64,000 nt of DNA from Mesorhizobium sp. PAMC28654 (GCF_020616515.1 NZ_CP085135.1:5999001-6063000); one strand, 5' to 3'; positions 52,192-62,277 are shown, numbered from the stretch's first letter. The notes: generated from the letters alone by a model not told the origin. Program-made: numbers and translations.

Positions 52192-53778
52192 CTAGTTGGT
52201 CACCTGTTCGCCATCAAACGATACTTCCTGGCCCTCGCCGACGGCGACCGTGCGGTGAAGGTTCAGCTTCTTGCCGCTGAATGTCAGAATAATTTCTTGC
52301 TGTTCGCCAAACCCAAGGACGGGTGCGTCGATCACGAAGGTCTCCTCGTTCAGCCACGTCCCCTTGGCCTCGGTGATGTGGCCAATGCCGGGGTCGGAGG
52401 CTTTCGGCGCCCCTTTGCGATAGAACCCATAGAGCCCCATCGGCTGGCTGTACTTCACGGAGGAGCCGACCGGATAGCGCGAAGCGAATTCAACTTCAAA
52501 ATGCGGATGAGTGTCGGTTAGATCGAGGGCAAACGACTTTAGTCCGAATTCGTTGTCGGGGAATTTGTAGGTCTTTCCCGAGATCGCGGAAGCGATGCCG
52601 GGCGTTGGGCCGACGGGCGTCGACTTTTCGACCGCGGCGTCCTTGATCGCGCTGGCAAGCTGCCCGAGGGCGTTCGGGTTCGGTGGCAGCACCGACCCGG
52701 ACTTGACCGCGCCGGAAACAGCATCGATCAGGGTATTATACCGGACCTGCTTCCTGGCGGTGGTCACCACGACGACATCCAGATCGGGAAACACCACGAT
52801 CAACTGGCCGTTCTTGCCGTTCATCATGTAAACGTGCCTGTCGGGAAACACCCAGATAAAGTTGGAATAGCTCTCGTTAGGGTCATCCGACGCGTGCACA
52901 TTCACGAGCGTATGGTTCAAAACATCCGCCCAGCCCTGCGGAAGCAGCTGCTTTCCCTCCCATTCGCCATGGTGCAAATACAAATAACCGAGCTTCGCCA
53001 TGTCGCGCGGCAGCAGATACAGCATGCCGTGTCCCATCGTGAGACCTTGGGGATCGCGGTCCCAGTGCCAATCAACAATGCCCAAGGGATCAAAGAGCTT
53101 TTCCCTCGCATAATCCTCGGCGAGCTTTCCGGTCAGCCTGGTGATAACAGCCGATACCAGATCCGGGTTGCCGTTGCTGTAATTGAAGATCTGTCCCGGT
53201 GGATGCGACATGGGACGATCGAGAATGAATTGGGTCCAATCGGAGCTCCGTGCCAGATCGAACATGGACTGCTGCCTGCCGCCCTCAAATCCCTGATCCC
53301 AATCGAACCCGGGAGTCATGTCCAGAAGGTTCTGGACCGTGATGGCTTTCTTTCGGTCATCGACATTTGCAATGTGGCGATCGGTGAAGAAATCCAGCAT
53401 GGGATGATCGAGACGGTCGAGCAGGCCGTCCTTGTAGACCATCCCGAGAAGGGTGCCGGTAACAGCCTTGGTTGCAGAGAACATGTTGTGCGGGATGTCA
53501 GCCGTGTAGGGAGCGTAGGAGGCCTCCGTGACAATGCGTCCATGGCTCACGACGAGCAGACTGTCGAAGCCGTGGCTTGCGCCATAGTCGACAAGCTTGG
53601 CCAGCGCCGACGAATCCATGCCTTGCTCTTCCGGCGTGGATGCCAGCCATTCCTTGGTTGGCCATGGTGATTGATCGGGGTCGTCGGCGCGCGCCGGTCC
53701 GAGGCAAAGGCAGGTCAGCAGGGCACATAAGCTCAACACCGCGCCCCAAACGAAGCGCTTCTTCACTGGCATGCGCAT
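52192..53778 (-). CDS. serine hydrolase of the beta-lactamase fold
   Basis: A 528-residue exported protein. The signal region is KKRFVWGAVLSLCALLTCLCLGPARA. The beta-lactamase/transpeptidase-like domain has S-x-x-K in MFSATKAVTG, Y-x-N in FNYSNGNPD and a likely HxG-type motif near MMNGKNGQ. A C-terminal beta-rich domain (about 370-528) follows. It resembles class C beta-lactamase-like esterases and 6-aminohexanoate-dimer hydrolase-type proteins. The substrate is unknown. ATG 53778 is preferred to the ATG 39 codons upstream. Confidence 0.8.
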   Translation of the reverse strand: MRMPVKKRFVWGAVLSLCALLTCLCLGPARADDPDQSPWPTKEWLASTPEEQGMDSSALAKLVDYGASHGFDSLLVVSHGRIVTEASYAPYTADIPHNMFSATKAVTGTLLGMVYKDGLLDRLDHPMLDFFTDRHIANVDDRKKAITVQNLLDMTPGFDWDQGFEGGRQQSMFDLARSSDWTQFILDRPMSHPPGQIFNYSNGNPDLVSAVITRLTGKLAEDYAREKLFDPLGIVDWHWDRDPQGLTMGHGMLYLLPRDMAKLGYLYLHHGEWEGKQLLPQGWADVLNHTLVNVHASDDPNESYSNFIWVFPDRHVYMMNGKNGQLIVVFPDLDVVVVTTARKQVRYNTLIDAVSGAVKSGSVLPPNPNALGQLASAIKDAAVEKSTPVGPTPGIASAISGKTYKFPDNEFGLKSFALDLTDTHPHFEVEFASRYPVGSSVKYSQPMGLYGFYRKGAPKASDPGIGHITEAKGTWLNEETFVIDAPVLGFGEQQEIILTFSGKKLNLHRTVAVGEGQEVSFDGEQVTN

Positions 53779-53891
53779 GCTGGTCTCCGTGCTAGGACGA
53801 CCCACCCCGCGGGAAGATATAGCATGCGCGGATCGCCACGGAAGCGAAGCCGACCCGGATTTTGAGCCGCGCCGGGTCCGGCCGACGGGGG

Positions 53892-54614
53892 TCACGCCTG
53901 GGCGGCGCCGATGTCTCCGATCAGCCTGGCATATTCCGCTTCCGCCTCGCCATAGCTGCCATTGGCCAGCTCGATGAGCCCGGCGCGGTCGCGGATGATG
54001 ACCTCGCCCCGGCGGGAGCGGATGAGCGAGCGGCCTTCGAGCAGCTGCAGGGTGATGGTGACGCCAGGCCGTCTCACGCCAAGCATGCTGGCGAGGAATT
54101 CATGCGTGATGGCCATGCGTTCGTCTGGCAGCCTGTCGTCGCACATGAGCAGCCAGCGGGCCAGGCGCTCCTCTAGCTTCAGCTGGGCATTGGCGAGCGC
54201 GGTGCAGCCGGTCTGGGTCTGCATGTAGTTGACGAAGCGCAGCAAATAGAGGCGCAAGGTCGGGCTTGCCGCCAGCGCGGCGTTGAAATGGGTGGCATCG
54301 ATGCGGATGGCTTCGCCTTCGAACAGCATCGAGCATGCATGCGCGGCACGGTCGTCCCCCATCACCAGCGACGCCCCGGTCATGCCTTCGAAGCCAATGA
54401 AACCCACCTCGGCGCCATGTCCGCTCGCGGTCCTGGCAATCACGGCGGCGATGCCGTGTTCCATGAAATGGACGGCTTCGATCGGCGTGTCGGGGGTGAC
54501 GAGCATGGCCCGCAACGGCAGGCCGCGACGCGTCATATAGGGTTGGATCAGCGCCAGATCGTCTGGCATCATCCGCCGCAACAGCTCGTTCCGATACGGT
54601 CGAGGATCAGACAT
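53892..54614 (-). CDS. Crp/Fnr family regulator
   Basis: A 240-residue regulator: a cyclic-nucleotide-binding-like sensor (LPLRAMLVTPDTPIEAVHFMEHGIAAVI, then GFEGMTGASLVMG) and a winged helix (ERMAITHEFLASMLGVRRPGVTITLQLLEGRSLI). No Cys cluster for an iron-sulfur centre is visible, so it is not FNR-like in sensing. ATG 54614 gives the usual start (MSDPRPYRNELLRRM). It stands alone. Confidence 0.85.
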   Translation of the reverse strand: MSDPRPYRNELLRRMMPDDLALIQPYMTRRGLPLRAMLVTPDTPIEAVHFMEHGIAAVIARTASGHGAEVGFIGFEGMTGASLVMGDDRAAHACSMLFEGEAIRIDATHFNAALAASPTLRLYLLRFVNYMQTQTGCTALANAQLKLEERLARWLLMCDDRLPDERMAITHEFLASMLGVRRPGVTITLQLLEGRSLIRSRRGEVIIRDRAGLIELANGSYGEAEAEYARLIGDIGAAQA

Positions 54615-55023
54615 GGCGCGGCCCGACAGGGGGCACGAGCCGTCCAACCTCCGCCATGCCCGGGGCAACGCGTTGGCACTTTCCAGCATATGGGGAATGG
54701 AAACAGAAAGACTCAAGAATGCGGCATTGAATTCGATTCACGGCGACCCCCATCGCCCGAATACGAAAAGATCGATCTCAACGTTAGTGTTGGAATCGTA
54801 CCAACCCCCATTGGTATAAAAGCGACATAGTTCTGAGCCAAAGGCGTGTTAAGTTAGCCGGCTTACGAGATGACTTCGCCGTGGTTGCGGATAGCCGTTC
54901 GCGACCACGATGCTTGCCGCTCAGGCCCGGGTTTGTCGGCCTGCCGCTGGCCCCCGCAGTGGCCTCGAAAGCTTGCGGTCACAATCGCGGCATCGCGCTA
55001 TTTCAGGATTCCCTGATGTGCTA
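54615..55023. other. 409-bp region before IS630 copy 3
   Basis: No gene recognised. The crp-like promoter should lie near 54620-54800. Confidence 0.4.
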
Positions 55024-56077
55024 GAGCAAAATCCGAGCGGATAGAATCGATAGGGGTTTCGTTGGGATTGGAAATCTGATTCAGCATATCTGCTGGATTC
55101 GGAGGCCGGCATGGCATGGCGAAATCCTTATCGGAAGATTTGCGGGCTCGGGTGGTCGCAGCGGTTGATGGCGGCCTGTCGCGACGGGCGGCAGCGGCGC
55201 GATTTGGCGTGGCGGCGGCAAGCTCGGTGCGTTGGGTCCGGGAATGGCGCGAGACCGGAGCCACCTGCGCAAAGCCGCAGGGCGGCGACAGGCGGTCCCA
55301 CCGCGTTGAAGCGTATCGCGACATCATCCTGGCGGCGATCGAGAGGCGGGTGGACATCACGCTGGTCGAACTCGCCGAGTTGCTGCGACAGGAGCATGGC
55401 GCGTCGTTTGCGACGAGCACGATCTGGCGGTTTCTCGATCGTCACTCCATGACCTTCAAAAAAAACGGCGCACGCCAGCGAGCAGGAGCGGCCAGACGTG
55501 GCGGCGCGACGAAACGCCTGGTTCGACGCCCAGCCCGATCTTGATCCCGAGCATCTGGTCTTCATCGACGAGACCGGAGCCTCGACAAAGATGGCTCGAC
55601 TGCGGGGGCGCACGAAGCGCGGGATGCGGTGCCGATCGCCAATCCCGCATGGCCATTGGAAGACGACGACGTTCACCGGCGCCCTGCGCCTCACTGGCAT
55701 GACCGCGCCAATGGTCCTGGACGGCCCGATGACTGGCGAATGGTTTGTCGCCTATGTCGAGCAGGTTCTCGTGCCGACGCTGCGGCCCGACGATGTCGTG
55801 ATCCTCGACAACCTGCCGGCGCACAAAAGCGCAGCCGCCCGTGTGGCGATCGAAGCAACCGGCGCAAGGATGATGTTCCTCCCGCCCTATTCCCCCGACT
55901 TCAACCCGATCGAGAACGCCTTTTCCAAGCTGAAATCGATTCTACGCAAAGCCGCCGCACGAACCGTCGCGGAATTGTGGGATACCATCAGCGCCGCACT
56001 GCCTTGCTTCACACCAACCGAGTGCGCCAACTACTTCGCCGCAACAGGATATGAGCCGGAATGATCAGATTCTGCTC
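55024..56077 (+). mobile_element. IS630 family element, copy 3
   Basis: 1054 bp, flanked by TA at 55022-55023 and 56078-56079, in direct orientation with copy 2, and 12.8 kb from it. Same ends and coding content as copies 1 and 2. Its right end lies 13 bp before the ATG of a small gene. Confidence 0.95.
55116..56064 (+). CDS. IS630 transposase, two frames joined by slippage
   Basis: The same two-frame transposase as in the other copies: first frame 55116-55544, DDE frame ending at 56064, junction at the A8 run at 55458-55465. Confidence 0.9.
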
Positions 56078-56090
56078 TATCGCGGCGTCA

Positions 56091-56291
56091 ATGTGGGAGC
56101 CTATCGCCAGCGCGCCGCCGGACCGGCTTGTACAAGTGGCCATGATCAGCTCCGGCAAGCTGACACCCTTGCGCTTTCCTTGCCGGCTTTCCGGGACCGG
56201 CTGGGTGCATGCCGTGACCGACGAGCCGATCGGCGTCGAGCCGACGCACTGGCGCGAATGGCATATACGCATGGTGATCCGCGACGATTGA
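56091..56291 (+). CDS. small hypothetical protein, promoter displaced by IS630
   Basis: A 66-residue protein, MWEPIASAPPDRLVQVAMIS, then LRFPCRLSGTGWVHAVTDEP and PTHWREWHIRM. The W-x-P-I-x-S-A-P start and P-T-H-W-R-x-W end are a common rhizobial small-protein pattern without known function. The IS630 end lies 13 bp upstream of the ATG, so the native ribosome binding site and promoter were probably removed. Confidence 0.6.
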   Translation: MWEPIASAPPDRLVQVAMISSGKLTPLRFPCRLSGTGWVHAVTDEPIGVEPTHWREWHIRMVIRDD

Positions 56292-56314
56292 GCACCCCCG
56301 GCGGATGGTTCCCG

Positions 56315-57451
56315 TCAGCCGGCCGTGATCGCCGCCGCGATGGCGCGGGCCTGCAGCCGCGCATTGGCGAAGCAGCCGCGGATGCTCGGCCGCATGCCGG
56401 TGAACCACAGGCCGGGCAGGCGCTGATCGTTGCCGGCGCCGTTGAAAAGCGGATACCCCTTGGCGTCGAGCACGCCGAGCTTGCCGACCATCTGTTCGAG
56501 CCCCGTGCGGTAGCCCGTGGCGGCGATGACGATGTCGGGGCGGATCCGCTGGCCATTGGCGAGGATCACGCCGTCGCGGGTGAACTGGCCGATCTCCGGC
56601 AGCACCTCGATCTTGCCGGCCTTGATGGCGTCGACAGCGCCGTCGTCGGATGCAATCGCCACATAGTCGCCGGCCAGGCGGCTGGCGCCGCCGACGCAGG
56701 CGGCCGGCAGATTGAACCGCGTCAGGTCGCCGAAGGCCATGCGTTGGGCCATCCGCAACAGCGTGTCCGCCAGCCGCACCGGCAGGCGCGCGATATAGGG
56801 CGACATCAGGTGAACCGGGATGTTGAAGAGGCGCTTGGGCAGCAGCGTCGGGCCGTGCCGCGCGGACAGCCAGATGGCTGATGTGTCGACGCGGGCCAGA
56901 TGATTGAGCACGTCGAAGCCCGAATTGCCGGCGCCGACCACCAGGACCTTCTTGCCCGCGTAGTCGCCGGCATCGCCGAAATCGGCCGAATGTATGATCT
57001 GGCCGGGAAACTCCGCCATGCCTTTCCATTTTGGAATGCAAGGGGTGCGGTCGCGCCCGGTGGCGATGATGACATGGGCGGCGGTCCGCGTCCCCATGTT
57101 GGTGGCGATCGTCCAATGGCTGCCGGTGAAGGCGATCTCGTCGATGCAGACGCCAAATTCGATCGGCAGCCGGTGATGGCTGCGGAACTGGTCGAGGTGA
57201 TCGACGACCACGGATTTGTCCGGAAAGGCCGGGGTGCCCGCTGGGTAGTCGAGGCCGGGCAAGCTCGAAAGCGAGCGATGCGTGTTCAGATGCAGGTCAT
57301 GGTGCCGTCGCCGCCACGGCTCGCCGATGCGGTCTTCCTTCTCCAGAAGCCGTACGTGCAGACCCGCCTTGATCAGGGCATGGGTGGCGGCAAGGCCGGC
57401 CGCGCCGGCACCGATCACGATGACTCCGTCGAAGATCCTGGTTCCATGCAT
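56315..57451 (-). CDS. flavin-containing monooxygenase-type oxidoreductase
   Basis: A 378-residue protein with two dinucleotide-binding motifs: FAD at VIVIGAGAAGLAATHALIKAG and NADPH at VLVVGAGNSGFDVLNHLARV, as in the FMO/Baeyer-Villiger group. WRRRHHDLHLNTHRSLSSLP and IVIAATGYRTGLE (the ATG motif) support this. It probably oxygenates a small nucleophilic or ketone substrate. ATG 57451 is chosen; the longer frame has no family-like N-terminus. It is convergent with the small hypothetical gene. Confidence 0.85.
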   Translation of the reverse strand: MHGTRIFDGVIVIGAGAAGLAATHALIKAGLHVRLLEKEDRIGEPWRRRHHDLHLNTHRSLSSLPGLDYPAGTPAFPDKSVVVDHLDQFRSHHRLPIEFGVCIDEIAFTGSHWTIATNMGTRTAAHVIIATGRDRTPCIPKWKGMAEFPGQIIHSADFGDAGDYAGKKVLVVGAGNSGFDVLNHLARVDTSAIWLSARHGPTLLPKRLFNIPVHLMSPYIARLPVRLADTLLRMAQRMAFGDLTRFNLPAACVGGASRLAGDYVAIASDDGAVDAIKAGKIEVLPEIGQFTRDGVILANGQRIRPDIVIAATGYRTGLEQMVGKLGVLDAKGYPLFNGAGNDQRLPGLWFTGMRPSIRGCFANARLQARAIAAAITAG

Positions 57452-57609
57452 GGCTGGGTGCCTCGGCAACAAAAACAAATCCGCGCTTGACCACCCAACC
57501 ACATCAAGCACGAACCGCCGGCGAACACCGGTCGAGCCGCTGATATATTTACTTTGTGGCGACAGCCCAGATAATGGCCGGCGCTCCCAGTACACATTCC
57601 TGTTACCGT

Positions 57610-59232
57610 TCAGTCGCGGATGGCCCGCGCCGCCTTCCGCAGCAGTTCGAACGCGCCGAAGCGCTTGTCGTGAAGCGCCTTCAGTGGCCCGCCGGCCGGA
57701 CGGTAGATCTCGCCCATGGTGGCCATGCCGGTCATCGCCGATATCAGGTCGGGATAGCGTCCCGCCGCCACCGCGCCGAGCATGGCCGATCCGAGCAGCA
57801 CCGGTTCGGGCGAGGTGGAACTCGCCACCGTCAGTCCTGTCGTGTCGGCGAGAAGCTGGCGGACCAGTTCGCTCTGCGCGGCACCGCCCGAGACCACGAT
57901 GGTGTCGATGGCCAGTCCCTTGCCTGCCATGGCCGCCATGATCTGGCGCACGCCATAGCCGAGGCCGCAGAGGCCGGCGACATAGAGCGCGACGAGGCTG
58001 TCAGGCGAGGTGTCCATGCCGAGCCCGGCGATCAGGCCCTTGGCCTCGGGATCGGCGAAGGGCGAGCGGTTGCCGAGGAATTCGGGGACGACATGCAGGC
58101 CGTCGGCAAGGCGTACGGCCTCGGAAAGGTCGGGGGAGCGTTCGGCTGCCTGGCGAGCAAGCCAGGCCGCGAGGCTGATGCCCTGTGCCTTGGCCCGTGC
58201 GGAGGCCTCGGTCGATGCCGGATGGAAGGAGATGAGATGATCGATCGCCGCGCCCGCCGCCGACTGGCCGCCTTCGCTGAGCCACAGTCCGGGCACCATC
58301 GAGGAGAAATAGGGGCCCCAGACACCGGGCACGAATGCCGGCTCGCTGGTGCTGGCCATGGTGCAGGCGGAGGTGCCGAAGACATAGGCCATGCGCGACT
58401 GCAGGGTGCCGGTGTCGCCGCCGGCCTTGGGGGCCTTGCCGCCGACTGTACCAACGCCGCCGGCATGGGCGTCGATCAGCCCAGCGGCGACAGCCGTTCC
58501 CCGCCGCAGGCCGAAATCAGCGGCGGCGGCCTCGGTCAGGCCTTGGGCCAACGCCGTGCCGCCGGCGACGATCTCGGTGCCGATGCGGGCAAAGCCTTCG
58601 TCGGCGAGTTCGCCGAGCCCGATGGCGCGGAAATAGGCCTCGTCCCAGCGGCTTTCATGCGCGAGGTAGGTCCATTTGCAGGTGACGGTGCAGATAGAGC
58701 GCGCCGTGCTGCCGGTCGCTCGCCATGTCAGATAGTCGGGAAGGTCGAAGAAATACTGCGCCCTGGCAAAGCTGTCGGGCATGTTTTCCTTCAGCCACAG
58801 CAGTTTCGGCGTCTCCATCTCCGGCGAGATCGCGCCGCCGACATAGTCGAGTACAGCGTATTTGCCGGCATTGATGCGTCGTGTCTGGTCGAGCGAGCGA
58901 TGGTCCATCCAGACGATGATGTTGCGCTGGCTGTCGCCGGACGCACCGACGGGCAGGGGAACGCCGTTCTGCCCGATCACGACCAGCGAGCAGGTCGCGT
59001 CGAAGCCGATGCCGGCAACATCGCTGGCATCGACACCGGACGCCGTCACAGCCTCGCGGACGCTGGCCGAGACCGCGCGCCAGATGTCCTCGCTCGACTG
59101 CTCGGCGATCTCGCCGGGTTCGAGGAACAGGGCGATGTCACGCTTGGCCGAGGCCAGCATCGTTCCTTCGCTGTCAAACACACCGGCCCGGGCGCTGCCT
59201 GTGCCGACGTCGACGCCGATGTAGTGGGGCAT
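57610..59232 (-). CDS. FGGY-family pentulose kinase (D-ribulokinase-like)
   Basis: A 540-residue kinase: the phosphate-1 loop IGVDVGTGSARAGVFDSEG, NIIVWMDHRSLDQTRRI, then DAHAGGVGTVGG and the adenosine-site region TIVVSGGAAQSELVRQLLAD. The FGGY pentulose kinase group phosphorylates D-ribulose or similar ketopentoses. It is the last gene of the pentitol operon, after an SDR dehydrogenase, so D-ribulose to D-ribulose-5-phosphate is the likely reaction. Confidence 0.85.
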   Translation of the reverse strand: MPHYIGVDVGTGSARAGVFDSEGTMLASAKRDIALFLEPGEIAEQSSEDIWRAVSASVREAVTASGVDASDVAGIGFDATCSLVVIGQNGVPLPVGASGDSQRNIIVWMDHRSLDQTRRINAGKYAVLDYVGGAISPEMETPKLLWLKENMPDSFARAQYFFDLPDYLTWRATGSTARSICTVTCKWTYLAHESRWDEAYFRAIGLGELADEGFARIGTEIVAGGTALAQGLTEAAAADFGLRRGTAVAAGLIDAHAGGVGTVGGKAPKAGGDTGTLQSRMAYVFGTSACTMASTSEPAFVPGVWGPYFSSMVPGLWLSEGGQSAAGAAIDHLISFHPASTEASARAKAQGISLAAWLARQAAERSPDLSEAVRLADGLHVVPEFLGNRSPFADPEAKGLIAGLGMDTSPDSLVALYVAGLCGLGYGVRQIMAAMAGKGLAIDTIVVSGGAAQSELVRQLLADTTGLTVASSTSPEPVLLGSAMLGAVAAGRYPDLISAMTGMATMGEIYRPAGGPLKALHDKRFGAFELLRKAARAIRD

Positions 59233-59249
59233 GGTTCAGGCTCCGCCGA

Positions 59250-59345
59250 GGGGAGTAAGGGGGTAGGGCAGTAGGGATCAGGGGAGTAAGGCAGTGACGA
59301 CCTGTTCAGCTCACATACTGCCTTACTGCCCTATTCCCCTACTGC
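59250..59345. repeat. nested inverted and direct repeats between kinase and dehydrogenase genes
   Basis: AGGGGAGTAAGGCAGT and ACTGCCTTACTGCCCTATTCCCCT face each other around 59295-59345, and the unit GG(G)CAGTA(A)GG is repeated several times on the left side. It can form a long imperfect hairpin in the operon mRNA. Confidence 0.6.
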
Positions 59346-59346
59346 C

Positions 59347-60075
59347 CTAAAGATCGTTGCTCTGTGGCAGGATCACCAGGTCGCGGATGGTGATGTTGCG
59401 TGGCCGCGTCAGCATGAACATCACGGCTTCGGCGACCTCGACGGGCTGCATCAGGCCGCCGGCGGCGAGTTCCGCCTCCAGCTTGTCCTTCGGCCAGTCG
59501 CTGATCAGCGCGGTCACCACCGGTCCGGGCGCCACCGCGCCGACGCGCAGGCCGTGTTTGGCGACCTGGCGGCGCACCGTGTGGACGAAGGCCTGCACGG
59601 CATGCTTGGAGGCGGTGTAGATCGGCTCCCAGACGACGGGAACGAGCCCGGCGATCGAACTGGTGACGATGATATCACCGGTCTTGCGTTCGATCATGTG
59701 CGGCAGCACCGCGTGGATGGAACGGAACACCGAGTTGATGTTGAGATTCAGCATCCGGTCCCATGCATCTGGATCGCCATCGACAATCTGGCCGCCGACA
59801 TAGGCGCCGGCATTGGCGTGGAAGATGTCGAGCTGGCCGGCCTTGTCCAGTATTTGCGGCATCATGGTCGCGACGCTGGCTGGCTTCATCAGGTCGACCA
59901 CCACGGGAATGGCGTTCGGCCCGAGTTCGGCGCAGATGGTTTTCAGCGCGTCCTCGGCACGGTCGACCAGCGCCACGCGGACGCCCGCCGCGATCAGATG
60001 TTTCGCGCATTCGAGGCCGATGCCCGATGCGGCGCCTGTGATCGCCGCCACCTTGCCTGTTAGATCCTGAGCCAT
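59347..60075 (-). CDS. SDR family polyol dehydrogenase
   Basis: A 242-residue short-chain dehydrogenase: the NAD motif [29 protein letters not shown] (NAG), [22 protein letters not shown] with Ser-Tyr-Lys catalytic residues, and PGPVVTAL. It resembles ribitol 2-dehydrogenases, which convert ribitol to D-ribulose. ATG 60075 is preferred. It lies between the ABC permease and the kinase gene. Confidence 0.82.
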   Translation of the reverse strand: MAQDLTGKVAAITGAASGIGLECAKHLIAAGVRVALVDRAEDALKTICAELGPNAIPVVVDLMKPASVATMMPQILDKAGQLDIFHANAGAYVGGQIVDGDPDAWDRMLNLNINSVFRSIHAVLPHMIERKTGDIIVTSSIAGLVPVVWEPIYTASKHAVQAFVHTVRRQVAKHGLRVGAVAPGPVVTALISDWPKDKLEAELAAGGLMQPVEVAEAVMFMLTRPRNITIRDLVILPQSNDL

Positions 60076-60100
60076 GTTGGTCCTCGTGTGTTTGTTGTTG

Positions 60101-60143
60101 AGCATGATCCCGAGAAACCGGTTTCCCGTTTCGGGATCATGCT
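60101..60143. repeat. dispersed palindromic repeat (GATCATG/CCGGTT family)
   Basis: AGCATGATCCCGA (60101-60113) and TCGGGATCATGCT (60131-60143) are perfect 13-bp arms around GAAACCGGTTTCCCGTT. It lies inside the pentitol operon, between permease and dehydrogenase. Confidence 0.85.
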
Positions 60144-60153
60144 CTTGGGGGTG

Positions 60154-61413
60154 TCAGGCGCGGCCGTGGGAAACCCGCGAACGGCGTGCCAGGGAGTCGA
60201 CGATGACAGCGATCGCCAGGACGGCGCCGGTGATCATGTAGCGAAGCGACGACGACAGATCGAGCAAGGTCAGCCCGCTGGCGATCGACTGGATGACGAT
60301 GATGCCGAGCAGGGCGGAATAGGCGCTGCCGCGCCCGCCAAACAGGCTGGTGCCGCCGATGACGGCCGCCGCGATCGCGTTGAGGTTGACGTCGCCGGTG
60401 CCGGCCTGCTGGCTGGCCGAGGCAAGGCGGGCCGCCGACAGCACGCCGCCAAGGGCCGCGAAGGTGGAGCAGGCGGCAAAGGCGCTGAGATAGATCAGCC
60501 GAACCTTGATGCCGGCGCGCCGCGCCGCTTCGCGATTGCCGCCGACGGCGGTCATCGAGCGGCCCCATTTGGTGCGGGTGAGCGCGTAGTTCATCGCCAC
60601 GACCAGGCCGACGAACAGGCCGAACATCCACGGAATGCCGCGCGCCTGGTTGAGGTAGCCGACGATGAGTTCCAGCACCAGCGTGATGGCGACGACGCGC
60701 ACGATGAGGCCGCTAAGCGACGGCGCCGACAGGTTGACCGCGCGACGGCGGCTGATGGTGCGCAGCCCGGTGATGAGCATGACGATGCCGGGCAGGGCCG
60801 CCAGGCCGTAGGAGACCCAGTGGGGCATGACCATGAGCTGGCCGAAATTCACCAGGTTCGAGCCATAGGGCAGGTTGATCGAGCCGGAGGAGCCGAGGAT
60901 GTAGAGCTGCATGCCGAGCACCGCCAGCAGGCCGGCCAGCGTCGAGACGAAGCTTGGCATGCCCAGCCGGTTGAACAGCATCGCGTAGAGGCAGCCGATG
61001 GCCGCACCGAAGGCGAGGGCGGCGAGGATGGCGAGCGCCACCGGCCAGCCCTGGTTGACCCACAGCGTGCCGACGAGAGCCGAGGCAAAGCCGCTGATCG
61101 AGCCGACCGATAGGTCGATCTCGCCGACCATCAGCACGCAGACGATGCCGAGCGCGATGACGCCGACCGTCGAGCAGTCGAACAGCAGGTTGACGAGGTT
61201 GCTGGACGAGACGAACACCGGGTTGAGGCTGGTGAACACGGTCCAGATGATGACGAGGCCGACGACGACGGGCAGCGAGCCGAGATCGCCGGAGCGCACG
61301 CGGTCGAGGAAGGCGCTGAGCGCGCCACCAACACCCGCCTCATGCTTGACGCGGACGTCGCTACGGTCGAGCGCCGTCGAAGCCGATGTGTCGTGCTTGA
61401 TCTCCGAGCTCAT
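60154..61413 (-). CDS. sugar/polyol ABC transporter permease
   Basis: A 419-residue integral membrane protein of the RbsC/XylH/FrcC branch with about 10-12 helices. FVSSSNLVNLLFDCSTVGVIALGIV, GEIDLSVGSISGF and the loop GGNREAARRAGIKV (EAA-like coupling region) are typical. It overlaps the ATPase stop by 4 nt. It transports a pentitol or pentose with the adjacent ATPase and binding protein. Confidence 0.9.
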   Translation of the reverse strand: MSSEIKHDTSASTALDRSDVRVKHEAGVGGALSAFLDRVRSGDLGSLPVVVGLVIIWTVFTSLNPVFVSSSNLVNLLFDCSTVGVIALGIVCVLMVGEIDLSVGSISGFASALVGTLWVNQGWPVALAILAALAFGAAIGCLYAMLFNRLGMPSFVSTLAGLLAVLGMQLYILGSSGSINLPYGSNLVNFGQLMVMPHWVSYGLAALPGIVMLITGLRTISRRRAVNLSAPSLSGLIVRVVAITLVLELIVGYLNQARGIPWMFGLFVGLVVAMNYALTRTKWGRSMTAVGGNREAARRAGIKVRLIYLSAFAACSTFAALGGVLSAARLASASQQAGTGDVNLNAIAAAVIGGTSLFGGRGSAYSALLGIIVIQSIASGLTLLDLSSSLRYMITGAVLAIAVIVDSLARRSRVSHGRA

Positions 61414-62249
61414 GGCCGTTGCTCCTGGTTTTGCTGCGCCTGATTTTGCTGGGTTTGCCGGCGCTCGGCGCGGCGTGAGACAGCATTGTTCGAGGCGCCG
61501 GTGATGGCGCTGACCAGTTCCTGGTTGGAGGCGTCGGGAGCGAAGACGCCGTTGTTGCGGCCAAGCCGCAGCACGACGATGCGGTCGGCGACGGCGCGGA
61601 CATCCTCCATATTGTGGCTGATCATCAGCACGCCGAGGCCGCGTTCACGCACCCGGTCGATGAGGTTCAACACTTCCGCCGTCTGGGCGACGCCAAGGGC
61701 GGCGGTCGGCTCGTCGAGCAGGATGAGCTTTGGTTCGAGCAGCAGCGAGCGGGCGATGGCGACGGTCTGGCGCTGGCCGCCCGACAGCGAGGCGACCACT
61801 TCGCGAACGCTGGGAATACGCGCCGACAATTCGTTGAGCAGCGTCCAGGCGCGGATTTCCATCGCCACCTCGTCCAGCCGCAGCGGATTCAACTCCTTGC
61901 CGAGGAAGATGTTGGCGACGACGTCGAGGTTCTCGCACAGCGCCAGGTCCTGGAAGACGGTGGCGATGCCCAACGTCAGCGCCGCGCTCGGGTCGGGCAT
62001 GGTAACGGGCTTGCCGCGAAAATTGATGGCGCCGGAGCTTGGCTGATGGACGCCGGCAAGGATCTTCACCAGTGTCGACTTGCCGGCGCCATTGTCGCCG
62101 ACCAGCGCCACGACTTCGCCGGCATGCACGTCGAGATCGATGTCGGTCAGCGCGGAGACGGCGCCGAAATTCTTCGAGATACCACGCAGGCTGAGCACCA
62201 GTTCGCCGGTCGAAACCGGTCTGTCGGCGATGTCGGTCATGGGGGGCAA
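61410..62249 (-). CDS. sugar/polyol ABC transporter ATPase
   Basis: A 279-residue ATPase with a single nucleotide-binding domain, unlike the double RbsA type and like FrcA. Walker A is LVGDNGAGKSTLVK, the Q-loop FQDLALCENL, the signature LSGGQRQTVAIARSLLL, Walker B LILLDEPTAAL and the switch His MISHN. The C-terminus is Gln/Arg-rich. The start overlaps nothing; a GAAA-loop hairpin separates it from the binding-protein gene. Confidence 0.92.
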   Translation of the reverse strand: MPPMTDIADRPVSTGELVLSLRGISKNFGAVSALTDIDLDVHAGEVVALVGDNGAGKSTLVKILAGVHQPSSGAINFRGKPVTMPDPSAALTLGIATVFQDLALCENLDVVANIFLGKELNPLRLDEVAMEIRAWTLLNELSARIPSVREVVASLSGGQRQTVAIARSLLLEPKLILLDEPTAALGVAQTAEVLNLIDRVRERGLGVLMISHNMEDVRAVADRIVVLRLGRNNGVFAPDASNQELVSAITGASNNAVSRRAERRQTQQNQAQQNQEQRP

Positions 62250-62277
62250 ACCTTTCCGGAGGGCCGGTCAAGAGTGG

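Noticed and set aside
41197..55023. Composite transposon formed by IS630 copies 2 and 3
   Set aside because: IS630 elements transpose singly into TA with a 2-bp duplication, and each copy has its own TA pair. The cargo looks chromosomal, so I record only the recombination potential.
56900..59274. Plus-strand frames opposite the FMO and kinase genes
   Set aside because: The kinase and FMO have complete motif sets on the minus strand. The plus-strand translations are Arg/Gly/Ala-rich without motifs.
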